Shown: piece after piece, positions 36,595 to 44,504 of the stretch | Layout of the letters: each line of letters opens with the position of its first letter | Numbering within the stretch: position 1 is the stretch's first letter | Source: Bacillota bacterium | GTDB taxonomy: Bacteria; Bacillota; Clostridia; Christensenellales; SZUA-584 | Assembly (NCBI GenBank): GCA_023428025.1 | Contig: JAEYZN010000021.1 | Location: 248,001 to 312,000, forward strand | DNA length: 64,000 nt | Direction: 5' to 3' | Notes under the pieces: model-generated | Seen by the model: only the letters and a program-made list of their open reading frames with translations | Databases searched by the model: none | What the model was told of the DNA's origin: nothing | Program-made: the position numbers and the translations under genes

Positions 36595-37803
36595 TTATGC
36601 GCCCAACTGTTCTTTCACCCAATCCATGCTGTATTCGCCCTGGATGGCCTTCAGATCGTCGATCGTCACATCAGGTGTCTGTGATTTGTCGAGGGCTTTG
36701 ATGAAGTCCGCATCGTAAATTTTCGCGAAGTTCTCAGCATTACCCACGTTTTCTTCGAATATCGTCGCTTCTTCCGCGCTTGTCACGAAGATATAGGACT
36801 GCGACAGCACTTCGAACTTGTCCGAAAGCGGCGTGCCCTTCACGGCGTTGGCCAGCATGATGAAGGAATACAGTGCATCCGGCGCCATGCCGCCAGCGCA
36901 GGCCGCCAGCGTGCCGTTGCTGAATCCGGTGCCCATGCCGTCGAACACGTCAAACGTCGCGATCTTGACATCCTTGCCGGACTGAGACACCAGATTGGTG
37001 AGGGCTTCGCCGATACCCACAGCGGCCGACACCAGCGCGATGCCGTTCATCGTGGGATACGAGTTCAGCAGGTTCTGAACGGAGGAAACGGATTTATCGA
37101 TATTGCCGTCCAGCGGGATGGAATACTCGCCCACCTGGGTGGAGCCGGTGTTCTCAAGGCCCGACTTGACACCCGCGTTTCTCGAATCCAGCATCGGGTT
37201 CCCCGGAGGCGCATAGCCCACGCCGATGTTCGTGCGTCCCTGGTCAGCCAGTATCTTCACCAGCTGCTCAGCCGCGCCGGTCTCATCTTCGAAGCAAGTG
37301 CCAATATAGTTCGGGTTGGATTCGACCGCTTCTCTTACCTCAGCGCCCAGGTCTCTGAAGCATAAGGAGAATTTCACATCCGTGCCTTTGGTCATGTTGC
37401 TGAGCTTTTCCGACACCGTATCAGCCATCGGTATCACCATGATGCCCTCGCAGCCGGCGGAAATGAGGTTCTCCGCCTGAGATATCTGCGTATCGTTGTC
37501 AAGAGCGCCGATCTGCCACACGATTTCGATGTTCATGGCTGCCGCAGCTTGATTGCACAGAGCATATACGGACTGCCCCAGCGAGTCGTCCTTGCTGTAG
37601 AATATCACGCCGATTTTGTGTTTTTCACCGGCGTTCGTTGCCGCCGTCTCCGTCGAATCCGAAGCCGTTGCTTCATCTGATGGAGCCACCGATTCCGGTG
37701 CCGACTCCGATGAGGTGTCGGGAGTCGTCGCAGGGGTGCCGCAGCCGGCCAGCAGCGATACGATCAGGGCCAGCACCACTACACACGAGAGTAGCTTTTT
37801 CAT
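36595..37803 (-). CDS. Ribose-type ABC transporter substrate-binding lipoprotein
   Basis: 402 residues. Lipoprotein signal LLSCVVVLALIVSLLAGC, Ser/Thr/Glu-rich linker, then a type 1 periplasmic binding fold: KIGVIFYSKDDSLGQSVYAL, AGCEGIMVIPMADTV, GVGYAPPGNPMLDSRNAG, VQNLLNSYPTMNGIALVSAAVGIG and KIATFDVFDGMG. It has AGGAGG before the ATG. It lies between the two permease genes. The ligand is not predictable beyond a sugar-like molecule. Confidence 0.9.
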   Translation of the reverse strand: MKKLLSCVVVLALIVSLLAGCGTPATTPDTSSESAPESVAPSDEATASDSTETAATNAGEKHKIGVIFYSKDDSLGQSVYALCNQAAAAMNIEIVWQIGALDNDTQISQAENLISAGCEGIMVIPMADTVSEKLSNMTKGTDVKFSLCFRDLGAEVREAVESNPNYIGTCFEDETGAAEQLVKILADQGRTNIGVGYAPPGNPMLDSRNAGVKSGLENTGSTQVGEYSIPLDGNIDKSVSSVQNLLNSYPTMNGIALVSAAVGIGEALTNLVSQSGKDVKIATFDVFDGMGTGFSNGTLAACAGGMAPDALYSFIMLANAVKGTPLSDKFEVLSQSYIFVTSAEEATIFEENVGNAENFAKIYDADFIKALDKSQTPDVTIDDLKAIQGEYSMDWVKEQLGA

Positions 37804-37862
37804 TCTTTTTCCTCCTATAGATTGCGTATTATATTCGTCTGAAGACGAAATCAGCTTTTTGA

Positions 37863-38843
37863 TTATACCGGCACCGCGCTGGAGCTTCTGTCATAAGCTG
37901 CATACACCGAGGCCAAGAACACGACCGTTTTGATGCTGTTGATCAAATTGGGATTCACGCCAAGCAGGGTAAGCCCGTTGTTGAGCATCATGTAAATGAG
38001 CGTGCCCACAATGATGCTCCGCATTTTGACGCTGGAGCCGCCGGTCAGCGATACGCCGCCCAGCACCAGGGCAATCAACACATTGATCTCAAAGCTCGTT
38101 CCCGTCTGCCCCGTTGCGCTGCCGACTCGGATGAGGGACATGAAAGCGGCTATGCCTAAGCAGACGCCGGTGATGGTGAAGGCGATCAGCTTATACTTGG
38201 ACACCGGTACGCCGCTGAGCATGGCGGCCTTTTCATTGGAGCCGATCACTCTGTTGTATTTGCCGATCTTGGTATATTCATAGATGAAGTAGGCGATGAT
38301 ATACACAGCCACCACAGTGATGAGATAGAACCAGATATTATCCAGAGCCGAGATCTCATTCGGCGTGCGCATGGGGTCGGTCGCCGCAGCCGCTGTCGCA
38401 ATGCCTCTTCCCAGGAACATAATGCACAGGCCCACCACAAAGGTCGGTACGCGCATCACATTATGGACCACGGCCACAAAGGAGCTGCATACGATGCCGG
38501 TGAGGATCGTGGCCGGCAAAGCCATCCAGGGTGTAATCCGGCTGGCGAAGATGCCCACAACAGCGCATATGGCCAATTCTCCACCCAGGGAAAAGTCCAG
38601 GTTGCCGTGCGCCATAACGAATGTGACGCCGATGCCCGCGACCATCGTCATGGCCGACTGAATCAAAATCAGCTGCAAGTTCGAAAAGGCGGTAAATTTC
38701 CCTTCCGTGGTGGTCGCAAATATGGCGAAGACAACGATCAGGCCCAAAAACGGCGTGACTTTTTTGAAGAAGTCGGACCCATCTCTTATTCCTTCCCGCT
38801 TCATGCCTGCGGCCAGAGCGATGTCAGTGTTTGCTTTCTGCAT
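37863..38843 (-). CDS. Ribose-type (CUT2) ABC transporter permease
   Basis: 326 residues. Multi-helix permease with VTFVMAHGNLDFSLGGELAICAVVGI (RbsC/BPD_transp_2 core), RVPTFVVGLCIMFLGRGIA, YNRVIGSNEKAAMLSGVPVSKYKLIAFTITG and ALVLGGVSLTGGSSVKMRSIIVGTLIYMMLNNGL. It is located between the ATPase and binding-protein genes, the standard CUT2 order. Confidence 0.92.
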   Translation of the reverse strand: MQKANTDIALAAGMKREGIRDGSDFFKKVTPFLGLIVVFAIFATTTEGKFTAFSNLQLILIQSAMTMVAGIGVTFVMAHGNLDFSLGGELAICAVVGIFASRITPWMALPATILTGIVCSSFVAVVHNVMRVPTFVVGLCIMFLGRGIATAAAATDPMRTPNEISALDNIWFYLITVVAVYIIAYFIYEYTKIGKYNRVIGSNEKAAMLSGVPVSKYKLIAFTITGVCLGIAAFMSLIRVGSATGQTGTSFEINVLIALVLGGVSLTGGSSVKMRSIIVGTLIYMMLNNGLTLLGVNPNLINSIKTVVFLASVYAAYDRSSSAVPV

Positions 38844-38861
38844 TGTCTATTCTCCTCATTT

Positions 38862-40367
38862 CTAAATCATGTGCTTAATGATCGCATGCTCGTCCAGGGC
38901 CTCTGAACGCATGAATTCCGCCGTGATCTTCCCATCCTTGAGCACCAGTATCCTGTCCGACATCCCGAGGAGCTCGGGCATCTCTTCGGAAACCATGATG
39001 ATGGATTTACCTTTTTCTTTCAGATGCTCCATCAGTTGATAAATGGCCGCCTTCACGCCCACGTCAATGCCGCGCGTGGGGCAGTCCATGATGAGAATCT
39101 CGGAGTCGTTCGCCAGCCACTTAGCCACGACAACCTTCTGCTTATTTCCGCCGCTCAATTCCTTGGCCTGCTGATTGATGTTCTGCATCTTGATGGCCAG
39201 TCGGTCGGCCTGTGCCTTGGCCAGCTTCTTCTCGCTGCCCTTGGATATGTATATCCCCTTTTTCAGGTTGTTCAGCGACGACAGGACAATGTTGTCCTTG
39301 ATGCTCGCGCCCAGGAAAATGGATTCCTGATCTCTGTCCTTAGGCAGATAGGCGATCCGGTTGCTGATCGCGATAGACGGACTGTTTATATTTTTGCCGC
39401 CTTGAGCGACGCGCACTTCGCCTTTATCGGGCTTGATGGCGCCAAACAGCACCTTGCAAAGCTCATGCATGCCGCACTCAGTCAGGCCCCCAAGGCCCAA
39501 TATCTCTCCCTTGTGCAGTTCGAGACTGACATCCCGAAGTGTGTCGCCGACGCAAATATCGGTGGCTGTGAGGACAACCTCATCATCCACCGATGAGCTG
39601 TAGTCCGTGCGGTAATAATGTTCCGACAGTTCGCGGCCGATCATGAGCCGGCGCATGTTCTCGATGGAGATGTTCTCCTTTTGCAGTGTGTCGATGTAAT
39701 GCCCGTCCCGCAGCACCGTGACGGTATCGCAGACCTGAACCAGCTCCGCCAGGTCGTGTGAGATGAACAGAATGGATTTGCCGTTCTTCTTCATCTCCTC
39801 GATAATCGCGTATATGCGCGCACGACCCTTCTGCGAAAGCGCTGTGGTCGTCTCGTCGACGATCAGCAGCTTGGGGTCGTTATACAGGGCGGTCGCAACC
39901 TCTACCATTTTGCGATCTTCAAACGACAGGGTTTCCACCGGCGCAGTCGGGTCGATATGCTCCGCCCCGATGATGTTCAGCATCCGCCGGGATTCCTCAG
40001 ACAGCTTCTTTCTGTTGACGTTTTTAATCCTGGAGAATATTCCTTCCTTGCCGATAAAGATATTCTCAGCGACCGTCAAGCCGTTGATCGTGCCCATCTC
40101 CTGAACCAGTATGCTGATACCTTTCGCCTTGGAGTCGATCATGTTGGATGGGGCGTATGGCTGGCCCTCAAAAAACATCTGGCCGCCGTCGGGTTTGAGC
40201 GAGCCGGTGACCATGGAGGCCAGCGTCGATTTGCCCGACCCGTTCTCTCCGATCAGCCCTCTCACCTCGCCCCGCCTGACCTCAAGCGAAACATCAACAA
40301 TGGCTCTCGTTGACGTGAAGGATTTATTCATCCCTTCCAACTTCAATAAAACGTCTTCTCGCTGCAT
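38862..40367 (-). CDS. Ribose-type sugar ABC transporter ATP-binding protein (RbsA type)
   Basis: 501 residues, the usual two tandem ATPase domains. First: Walker A GENGSGKST, Walker B LLIVDETTTAL, switch His ISHDLAEL. The first signature region reads VETLSFEDRKMVEVATAL (diverged). Second: diverged Walker region GLGGLTECGMHELC, signature ELSGGNKQKVVVAKWLA, Walker B ILIMDCPTRGIDVG. It powers the CUT2 importer. It follows the TIM-barrel gene by 66 bases. Confidence 0.93.
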   Translation of the reverse strand: MQREDVLLKLEGMNKSFTSTRAIVDVSLEVRRGEVRGLIGENGSGKSTLASMVTGSLKPDGGQMFFEGQPYAPSNMIDSKAKGISILVQEMGTINGLTVAENIFIGKEGIFSRIKNVNRKKLSEESRRMLNIIGAEHIDPTAPVETLSFEDRKMVEVATALYNDPKLLIVDETTTALSQKGRARIYAIIEEMKKNGKSILFISHDLAELVQVCDTVTVLRDGHYIDTLQKENISIENMRRLMIGRELSEHYYRTDYSSSVDDEVVLTATDICVGDTLRDVSLELHKGEILGLGGLTECGMHELCKVLFGAIKPDKGEVRVAQGGKNINSPSIAISNRIAYLPKDRDQESIFLGASIKDNIVLSSLNNLKKGIYISKGSEKKLAKAQADRLAIKMQNINQQAKELSGGNKQKVVVAKWLANDSEILIMDCPTRGIDVGVKAAIYQLMEHLKEKGKSIIMVSEEMPELLGMSDRILVLKDGKITAEFMRSEALDEHAIIKHMI

Positions 40368-40433
40368 CGGAAACGCTCCTAAAAATATTTGTGTTGTGTA
40401 TCTGGAATATTTATCAAATCGCTTTTATTATGG

Positions 40434-41267
40434 TCAGTCCAGATGCGTCGTCAGGTACCGGTAGCTAATCGCACACGATTCAAACGGGTCATTGTTGATC
40501 CAGTTATCATGCGTTTCCAGCACAATCGTTTGACAGGCGGATTGCTTCGCGCCCTGTATGATCTTCTCCAGCTCCATGTTGCCCGCCCCCAGCTCTCGTC
40601 CCACCGCCGCGCGGATGGATACGCCGGGCGCGTCGTCTGGCACGCCGCAGTCGTTCAGATGAAGATGGGTCATGCGTCCGGAAAACTTCTGCACCCAGGT
40701 CACCGGGTTTGCGCCGGAGTTCGTCGTCCAAAATGCATCCAGCTCCGCTTTGACATATTCCGGGTCTGTCTCGCTGAGAATGAAATCCATGCCAGTGAGC
40801 GAGGTCCCGTGAACGTGTGCAAACTCCATATTATGATTGTGATAGACCAGGTTAATGCCCGCTTTTTTAAAAATCTCGCCCAGCGCGTTTAAGTCCTTCG
40901 TCAATTTTCTGACGCTTTTTATGTCTGCAAAATCCGTTGCGACCGTCGCAGCGGAGACCATGCTGGTGGTCCTGAATTTTTGTGCTTTGCCGATGTATCC
41001 GTCCGGATCCGCGATCATCATCTCCAGCACTTCGTGCAGGGAACAGACCCCGATGCCGGCTTCCTTGACAAGAGCCGGATAATCAAACCGGGCCGTCACC
41101 TCAAGCGGCGTGCCTTTGGTCAGTTCGGTGGGTTCCATAAGAAATCCGCAGAGTTCGATGGCGTCATAACCCGTTTCCTTGATCCGTTTCATCGTCTCAA
41201 CAGCCTGAGCCTCACTCTTGAAATAATCACGAAACATATACTGCTGGACACCTGTCGTGAATTTCAT
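40434..41267 (-). CDS. Sugar phosphate isomerase/epimerase-like TIM-barrel enzyme
   Basis: 277 residues from ATG 41267 (AAAGGAG upstream). Xylose-isomerase-like/AP-endonuclease 2 fold. Metal-site residues are visible: VYHNHNMEF (His and Glu), VKAELDAFW (Asp), THLHLND (His), and VLETHDNW (Glu). Relatives include IolE/IolI, hydroxypyruvate isomerase, sugar epimerases and the lyase partners of keto-glycoside pathways. It is the first gene of the operon with the CUT2 importer and two MDR dehydrogenases, so it probably isomerises, epimerises or cleaves their keto product. Substrate unknown. Confidence 0.87.
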   Translation of the reverse strand: MKFTTGVQQYMFRDYFKSEAQAVETMKRIKETGYDAIELCGFLMEPTELTKGTPLEVTARFDYPALVKEAGIGVCSLHEVLEMMIADPDGYIGKAQKFRTTSMVSAATVATDFADIKSVRKLTKDLNALGEIFKKAGINLVYHNHNMEFAHVHGTSLTGMDFILSETDPEYVKAELDAFWTTNSGANPVTWVQKFSGRMTHLHLNDCGVPDDAPGVSIRAAVGRELGAGNMELEKIIQGAKQSACQTIVLETHDNWINNDPFESCAISYRYLTTHLD

Positions 41268-41498
41268 GGAAGAATCTCCTTTCACTCCGCTCTGTTTCTT
41301 AATTACTGTACTGTACCTGTTCCCACCAGGTCTTGCATAAGACTTCCAAAACCATCCTGTGGCGCCATAAAATCCTCTTGCGCTACGTCGTTTATTTCAT
41401 TTGTATCTTGGGAATCAAGTTATTGTCTCGGATGAATGTCTTTTGTGGGGACGGTTTGAGTATAGAAAATCCGTCTCCATTTGTATTTAGATTCTCGT

Positions 41499-41559
41499 TT
41501 TCTATTGGTCACTATTGTTCATATGCAAAAGTTTCATAGGCGTATACGAAACTTTCATA
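41499..41559 (-). promoter_or_regulatory. AraC-type activator site and promoter of the TIM-barrel/ABC/MDR operon
   Basis: On the minus strand two direct copies of TATGAAASTTT (41549-41559 and 41528-41538) are spaced 21 bases, two helical turns. The second abuts a TTGCAT -35 (41523-41528). A weak -10 (TAGAAA, 41499-41504) follows at 18 bases. This is the classical layout for an AraC-family activator next to -35; the response regulator at 44505-45725 is the obvious candidate. Confidence 0.6.
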
Positions 41560-41611
41560 CGTGTGGTTTTGTTGTGATCGGTGCTCACCGTCGGGCTTGA
41601 TGGTACGGCAT

Positions 41612-41639
41612 AAAAATACGCCCTCACAGCGGATGGCGT
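41612..41639 (-). terminator. Terminator of the Gfo/MDR-3 operon
   Basis: A minus-strand stem ACGCC(ATC)...(GAG)GGCGT with one mismatch is followed by ATTTTTA. It lies about 80 bases after the MDR-3 stop. Confidence 0.6.
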
Positions 41640-41653
41640 CCTATTCAATATAT

Positions 41654-41690
41654 GCCTGTTACCGGCTGCTTAAAGCAGCCGGTAACAGGC
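41654..41690. repeat. Perfect 18-base inverted repeat
   Basis: Arms 41654-41671 and 41673-41690 are exactly complementary around a single base. It lies between the MDR-3 stop and the likely terminator. There is no T run on either side, so it may be an RNA-stabilising stem or a protein site rather than a terminator. Confidence 0.75.
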
Positions 41691-41719
41691 GCAGTACGGG
41701 AGGCAGCCAATGAAGAGGG

Positions 41720-42895
41720 TTATTTCATTCCGGGAATAAACGCGGCCTTGATTACTTCGTTGCCTTTGTCGATCTTTGCGAATATATCCGTCGCGGCTTT
41801 TGCCGTCAGCGGAATACGATGCGTCACCAGCGCTTCCAGGTCCTTCTTGACCCGCGGATCGGCCAGCACCGTTGCGGCGGTCTGGGTTGCGGCATTGAGG
41901 CCCAGCTTGGCATAGATGGACATCACGCTCAATATGGTCAGTCCTTTGAAGTGGATGTAGCACCAGTCCGTCGTCACCGGGTTGCAGCCCGCGCCGATCT
42001 GCCCGACCTTGCAGCCCATGCCGGCGATATAAGGGATCAGGCTGACGGATTCCGGCGTGCCGATGCATTCCAGAATCACATCCGCCCCCCGGCCCTTGGT
42101 GACATCGCGGACAAACTCCACCACGTTCGTCGTGTTGGGATCAATCGCGTAATCGGCGCCCATCTTCAGGGACATTTCACGCTTGAAGGGCTGCGGGTCT
42201 GTTGTGATGATGGTGCCCGCATTGTAGAGTTTTCTCGCAAATATAGTGCACATCAGGCCCACAGCGCCCTGTGCCAATATCACCACAGCATCGCCGTACT
42301 TCACGATTTCCCGCGGCATCAGGTTGGTAAAGCCGACCATCTCCGCATAGGCGCCCACTTCATCCGTCACGCCCTCGGGAATTTTCGCCAGCATGTTCCG
42401 CGGTACGATGACGTATTCGCCGAAGCTGCCGTTGCTGCCCATGCAGGTCACGCGATCGCCCAGCTTATAGCCTCCGGGTGTACCGAAGAACTCCATCATC
42501 GGGCGAAAATCACGCGTGTACATATCAGGTGTTACGCCGATCGTCTGGTCGTCACCGTCCACCGGCCCGATTTCCACGATCTCGCCCATACCTTCATGCC
42601 CCATCAGCGACGGGTACGGCGTAAACGGATACGGATTGATGTAGTTCTTGGCCAGCGGATCGCCTTCCAGCCGGTTGTCCAAGATACGGAAATGATGCGG
42701 CAGCATCTTAAGCTTCTGATGGTCATGCGGCGGATGCAGCGCCTTGACGGTATTGAGGTCGGTCTGATTGCAGATGGTGCTCGCCTTCACCTTAACCAAA
42801 ACCTGATTGGGACCCGGATGCGGGATATCCCGTTCCTGCAGCTCCCAGGGACCGCCTTTGCCCATAAGGACTAAGTGTTTGGACTTTTCAGCCAT
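41720..42895 (-). CDS. Medium-chain zinc-dependent dehydrogenase, paralog MDR-3
   Basis: 391 residues, ATG 42895 with AGGAGAG before it. Signatures: CNQTDLNTVKALHPPHDHQ, LMGHEGMGEIVEIG, THRIPL and IGAGCNPVTTDWCYIHFKG (the second Cys of the group motif is Gly and Ser is Cys here). The dinucleotide loop reads ILAQGAVGLMCT, with Ala for the first Gly, yet Asp after strand two (TTDPQPF) still suggests NAD. It carries an insert like MDR-1 between the GHE region and GDRV. It forms an operon with the upstream Gfo/Idh/MocA gene (66 bases apart). Confidence 0.85.
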   Translation of the reverse strand: MAEKSKHLVLMGKGGPWELQERDIPHPGPNQVLVKVKASTICNQTDLNTVKALHPPHDHQKLKMLPHHFRILDNRLEGDPLAKNYINPYPFTPYPSLMGHEGMGEIVEIGPVDGDDQTIGVTPDMYTRDFRPMMEFFGTPGGYKLGDRVTCMGSNGSFGEYVIVPRNMLAKIPEGVTDEVGAYAEMVGFTNLMPREIVKYGDAVVILAQGAVGLMCTIFARKLYNAGTIITTDPQPFKREMSLKMGADYAIDPNTTNVVEFVRDVTKGRGADVILECIGTPESVSLIPYIAGMGCKVGQIGAGCNPVTTDWCYIHFKGLTILSVMSIYAKLGLNAATQTAATVLADPRVKKDLEALVTHRIPLTAKAATDIFAKIDKGNEVIKAAFIPGMK

Positions 42896-42961
42896 GGTTT
42901 AGTCTCTCCTTTTTTATTTGATAGCGTTTATTTCTTAGTATCTCTCCCTTTCGATCTGGCT

Positions 42962-43999
42962 TTACAGCGCTGTCGGCATGCCCCACTTCTCCCGGACCGC
43001 CTCCATGACGCGGGCCAGTTGCATGCTGTCCTCCCAGGTCATCTCCGGCGCCTGTCTGCGGCCTTCCAGCACGTATCCGGAGACCGCCTCTATCTCATAG
43101 CGAAACCCTTCGTGGGCCTCATCCACATATTCGTCGGTAAACTTGTCCGCTGATTCATCCGAGAACGGGTCTCCCCGGTTGATTCGCAGCTCCGCGGTAT
43201 CCGGCTGCCAAAAATGCTGCCCCAGTACAATGCTGCCAAGCTCGCCGTATATCGACGCGCATGTGGGTCTTCGGGACACGAAAGAGCTGGACAAATGGGA
43301 CAGGCTGTCTCCATGCCGGAATATAATCGCGTTCTGCCGGTCTGTCCCCGTTCCGCCATTATATCTCTGCACAACGGTTTGAATCTCGTCCGGCAATCCT
43401 CCCATCACGTCCCAGGACAACGCCACGCAATAGAGCCCCAGGTCGCTGAGCGCTCCACCCCCACCCGACACATCCTTGCGCCACGCCAGCCAGGCGTTGT
43501 CTTCCGGGTCGGATGCGCTGCCGGGCACGGCGATACCGAAATGGGCGTCCAGATACAGAGGCCGGCCAATCCGTCCTTCCCTTATCCACTCCATCACTTT
43601 TTTGTATGCGGGGAAAAAACGCATCCAGAGGCCTTCCATCAGGAGCAGATCGGTGGCCTCGGCCGCATCGATCATCCGTTTTGTTTCCATAACGCTTCGG
43701 GCCATCGGCTTCTCGCAGACCACGTTTTTTCCGGCGGAGAAGCATATCAGTGCATGCTCGGCATGCAGAAAGTTCGGCGACGCAATATAGACGATGTCGA
43801 TGTCGTCCCGGGCCAGCATCTCCGCATAGCTGCCGTATGCGCCCGCCACGCCGAATTCGTCGGCAAACCCCTGCGCACACGCCTTGTCGCGCGAGCAGAC
43901 CGCCACCAGCTCCGCGTTCCTCGCCCGCTTGAGTTCCACCACAAACCGCCGGGTGATGCTGCCTCCGGTACTGAAGAACGCCCATCTCGCTTTTCTCAT
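42962..43999 (-). CDS. Gfo/Idh/MocA family oxidoreductase
   Basis: 345 residues from ATG 43999 (TTGAGGA upstream); the longer frame to 44095 adds non-homologous residues. Typical marks: DIDIVYIASPNFLHAEHALICFSAGKNVVCEKPMARS (EKP motif), LMEGLWMRFFPAYKKVMEWI, and YLDAHFGIAVP in the substrate domain. The N-terminal nucleotide loop is unusual, WAFFSTGGSITRRF instead of a G-x-G-x-x-A pattern. The family uses NAD(P) to interconvert sugar hydroxyls and ketones. It is paired with MDR-3, so both may act on the same sugar or glycoside. Confidence 0.85.
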   Translation of the reverse strand: MRKARWAFFSTGGSITRRFVVELKRARNAELVAVCSRDKACAQGFADEFGVAGAYGSYAEMLARDDIDIVYIASPNFLHAEHALICFSAGKNVVCEKPMARSVMETKRMIDAAEATDLLLMEGLWMRFFPAYKKVMEWIREGRIGRPLYLDAHFGIAVPGSASDPEDNAWLAWRKDVSGGGGALSDLGLYCVALSWDVMGGLPDEIQTVVQRYNGGTGTDRQNAIIFRHGDSLSHLSSSFVSRRPTCASIYGELGSIVLGQHFWQPDTAELRINRGDPFSDESADKFTDEYVDEAHEGFRYEIEAVSGYVLEGRRQAPEMTWEDSMQLARVMEAVREKWGMPTAL

Positions 44000-44504
44000 A
44001 GTCCTCAACCCATCCAGCTGATAGGACGGCCAGGCTGCCCTGACCGCCGTTATCGTTGTTATGAATACTCCGGAAGAATAGTGTTTAAAATCCAAGCTTA
44101 GTGGTTCAGTTCAAATTGCGCCTCCGCCGGGTTATCCCTTCCCGTTACTCATCAAAGTTCCGCGTAAATGCTCTTCAATACGAATTGAAGCGTTCTGCCA
44201 TGAAAGCAGTTTCGCGAACCGGAACAAGCATGAAATTTCGTTGCACATCAGCCACATTTGAACTGTTCATAACCCCGTTATCAACACAGCCAAGCAGCGC
44301 GCCATGCGCATTTATACCAATGCCTTCACGGGGTTTGATTGCATTGATTTCAGTATAACAACCACCATGGTTGTTGTATTTTGACTATTATTCATAATTC
44401 ATCACTTTTGTTTATTGATTTACGTTTTGGTGCTATCGCTATTGATTTTTCAAACATATAAAAAAGCCTCCGGGCAAGCCGGAGGCGAGTCGCAGGAAAG
44501 CAGC
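44000..44504 (-). promoter_or_regulatory. Regulatory region upstream of Gfo/MDR-3
   Basis: 505 bases without a gene. Two palindromes stand out: CTTCAAT-ACGA-ATTGAAG (44173-44190) and AACAACCA-CCA-TGGTTGTT (44357-44375). The second sits between a minus-strand TATACT (44352-44357) and the expected -35 position, so it could be an operator. The terminator of the next operon occupies 44460-44487. Confidence 0.45.
44460..44487 (-). terminator. Terminator of the sensing-trio operon
   Basis: A minus-strand perfect stem GCCTCCGG-N5-CCGGAGGC is followed by six T, 18 bases after the response regulator stop. Confidence 0.9.
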
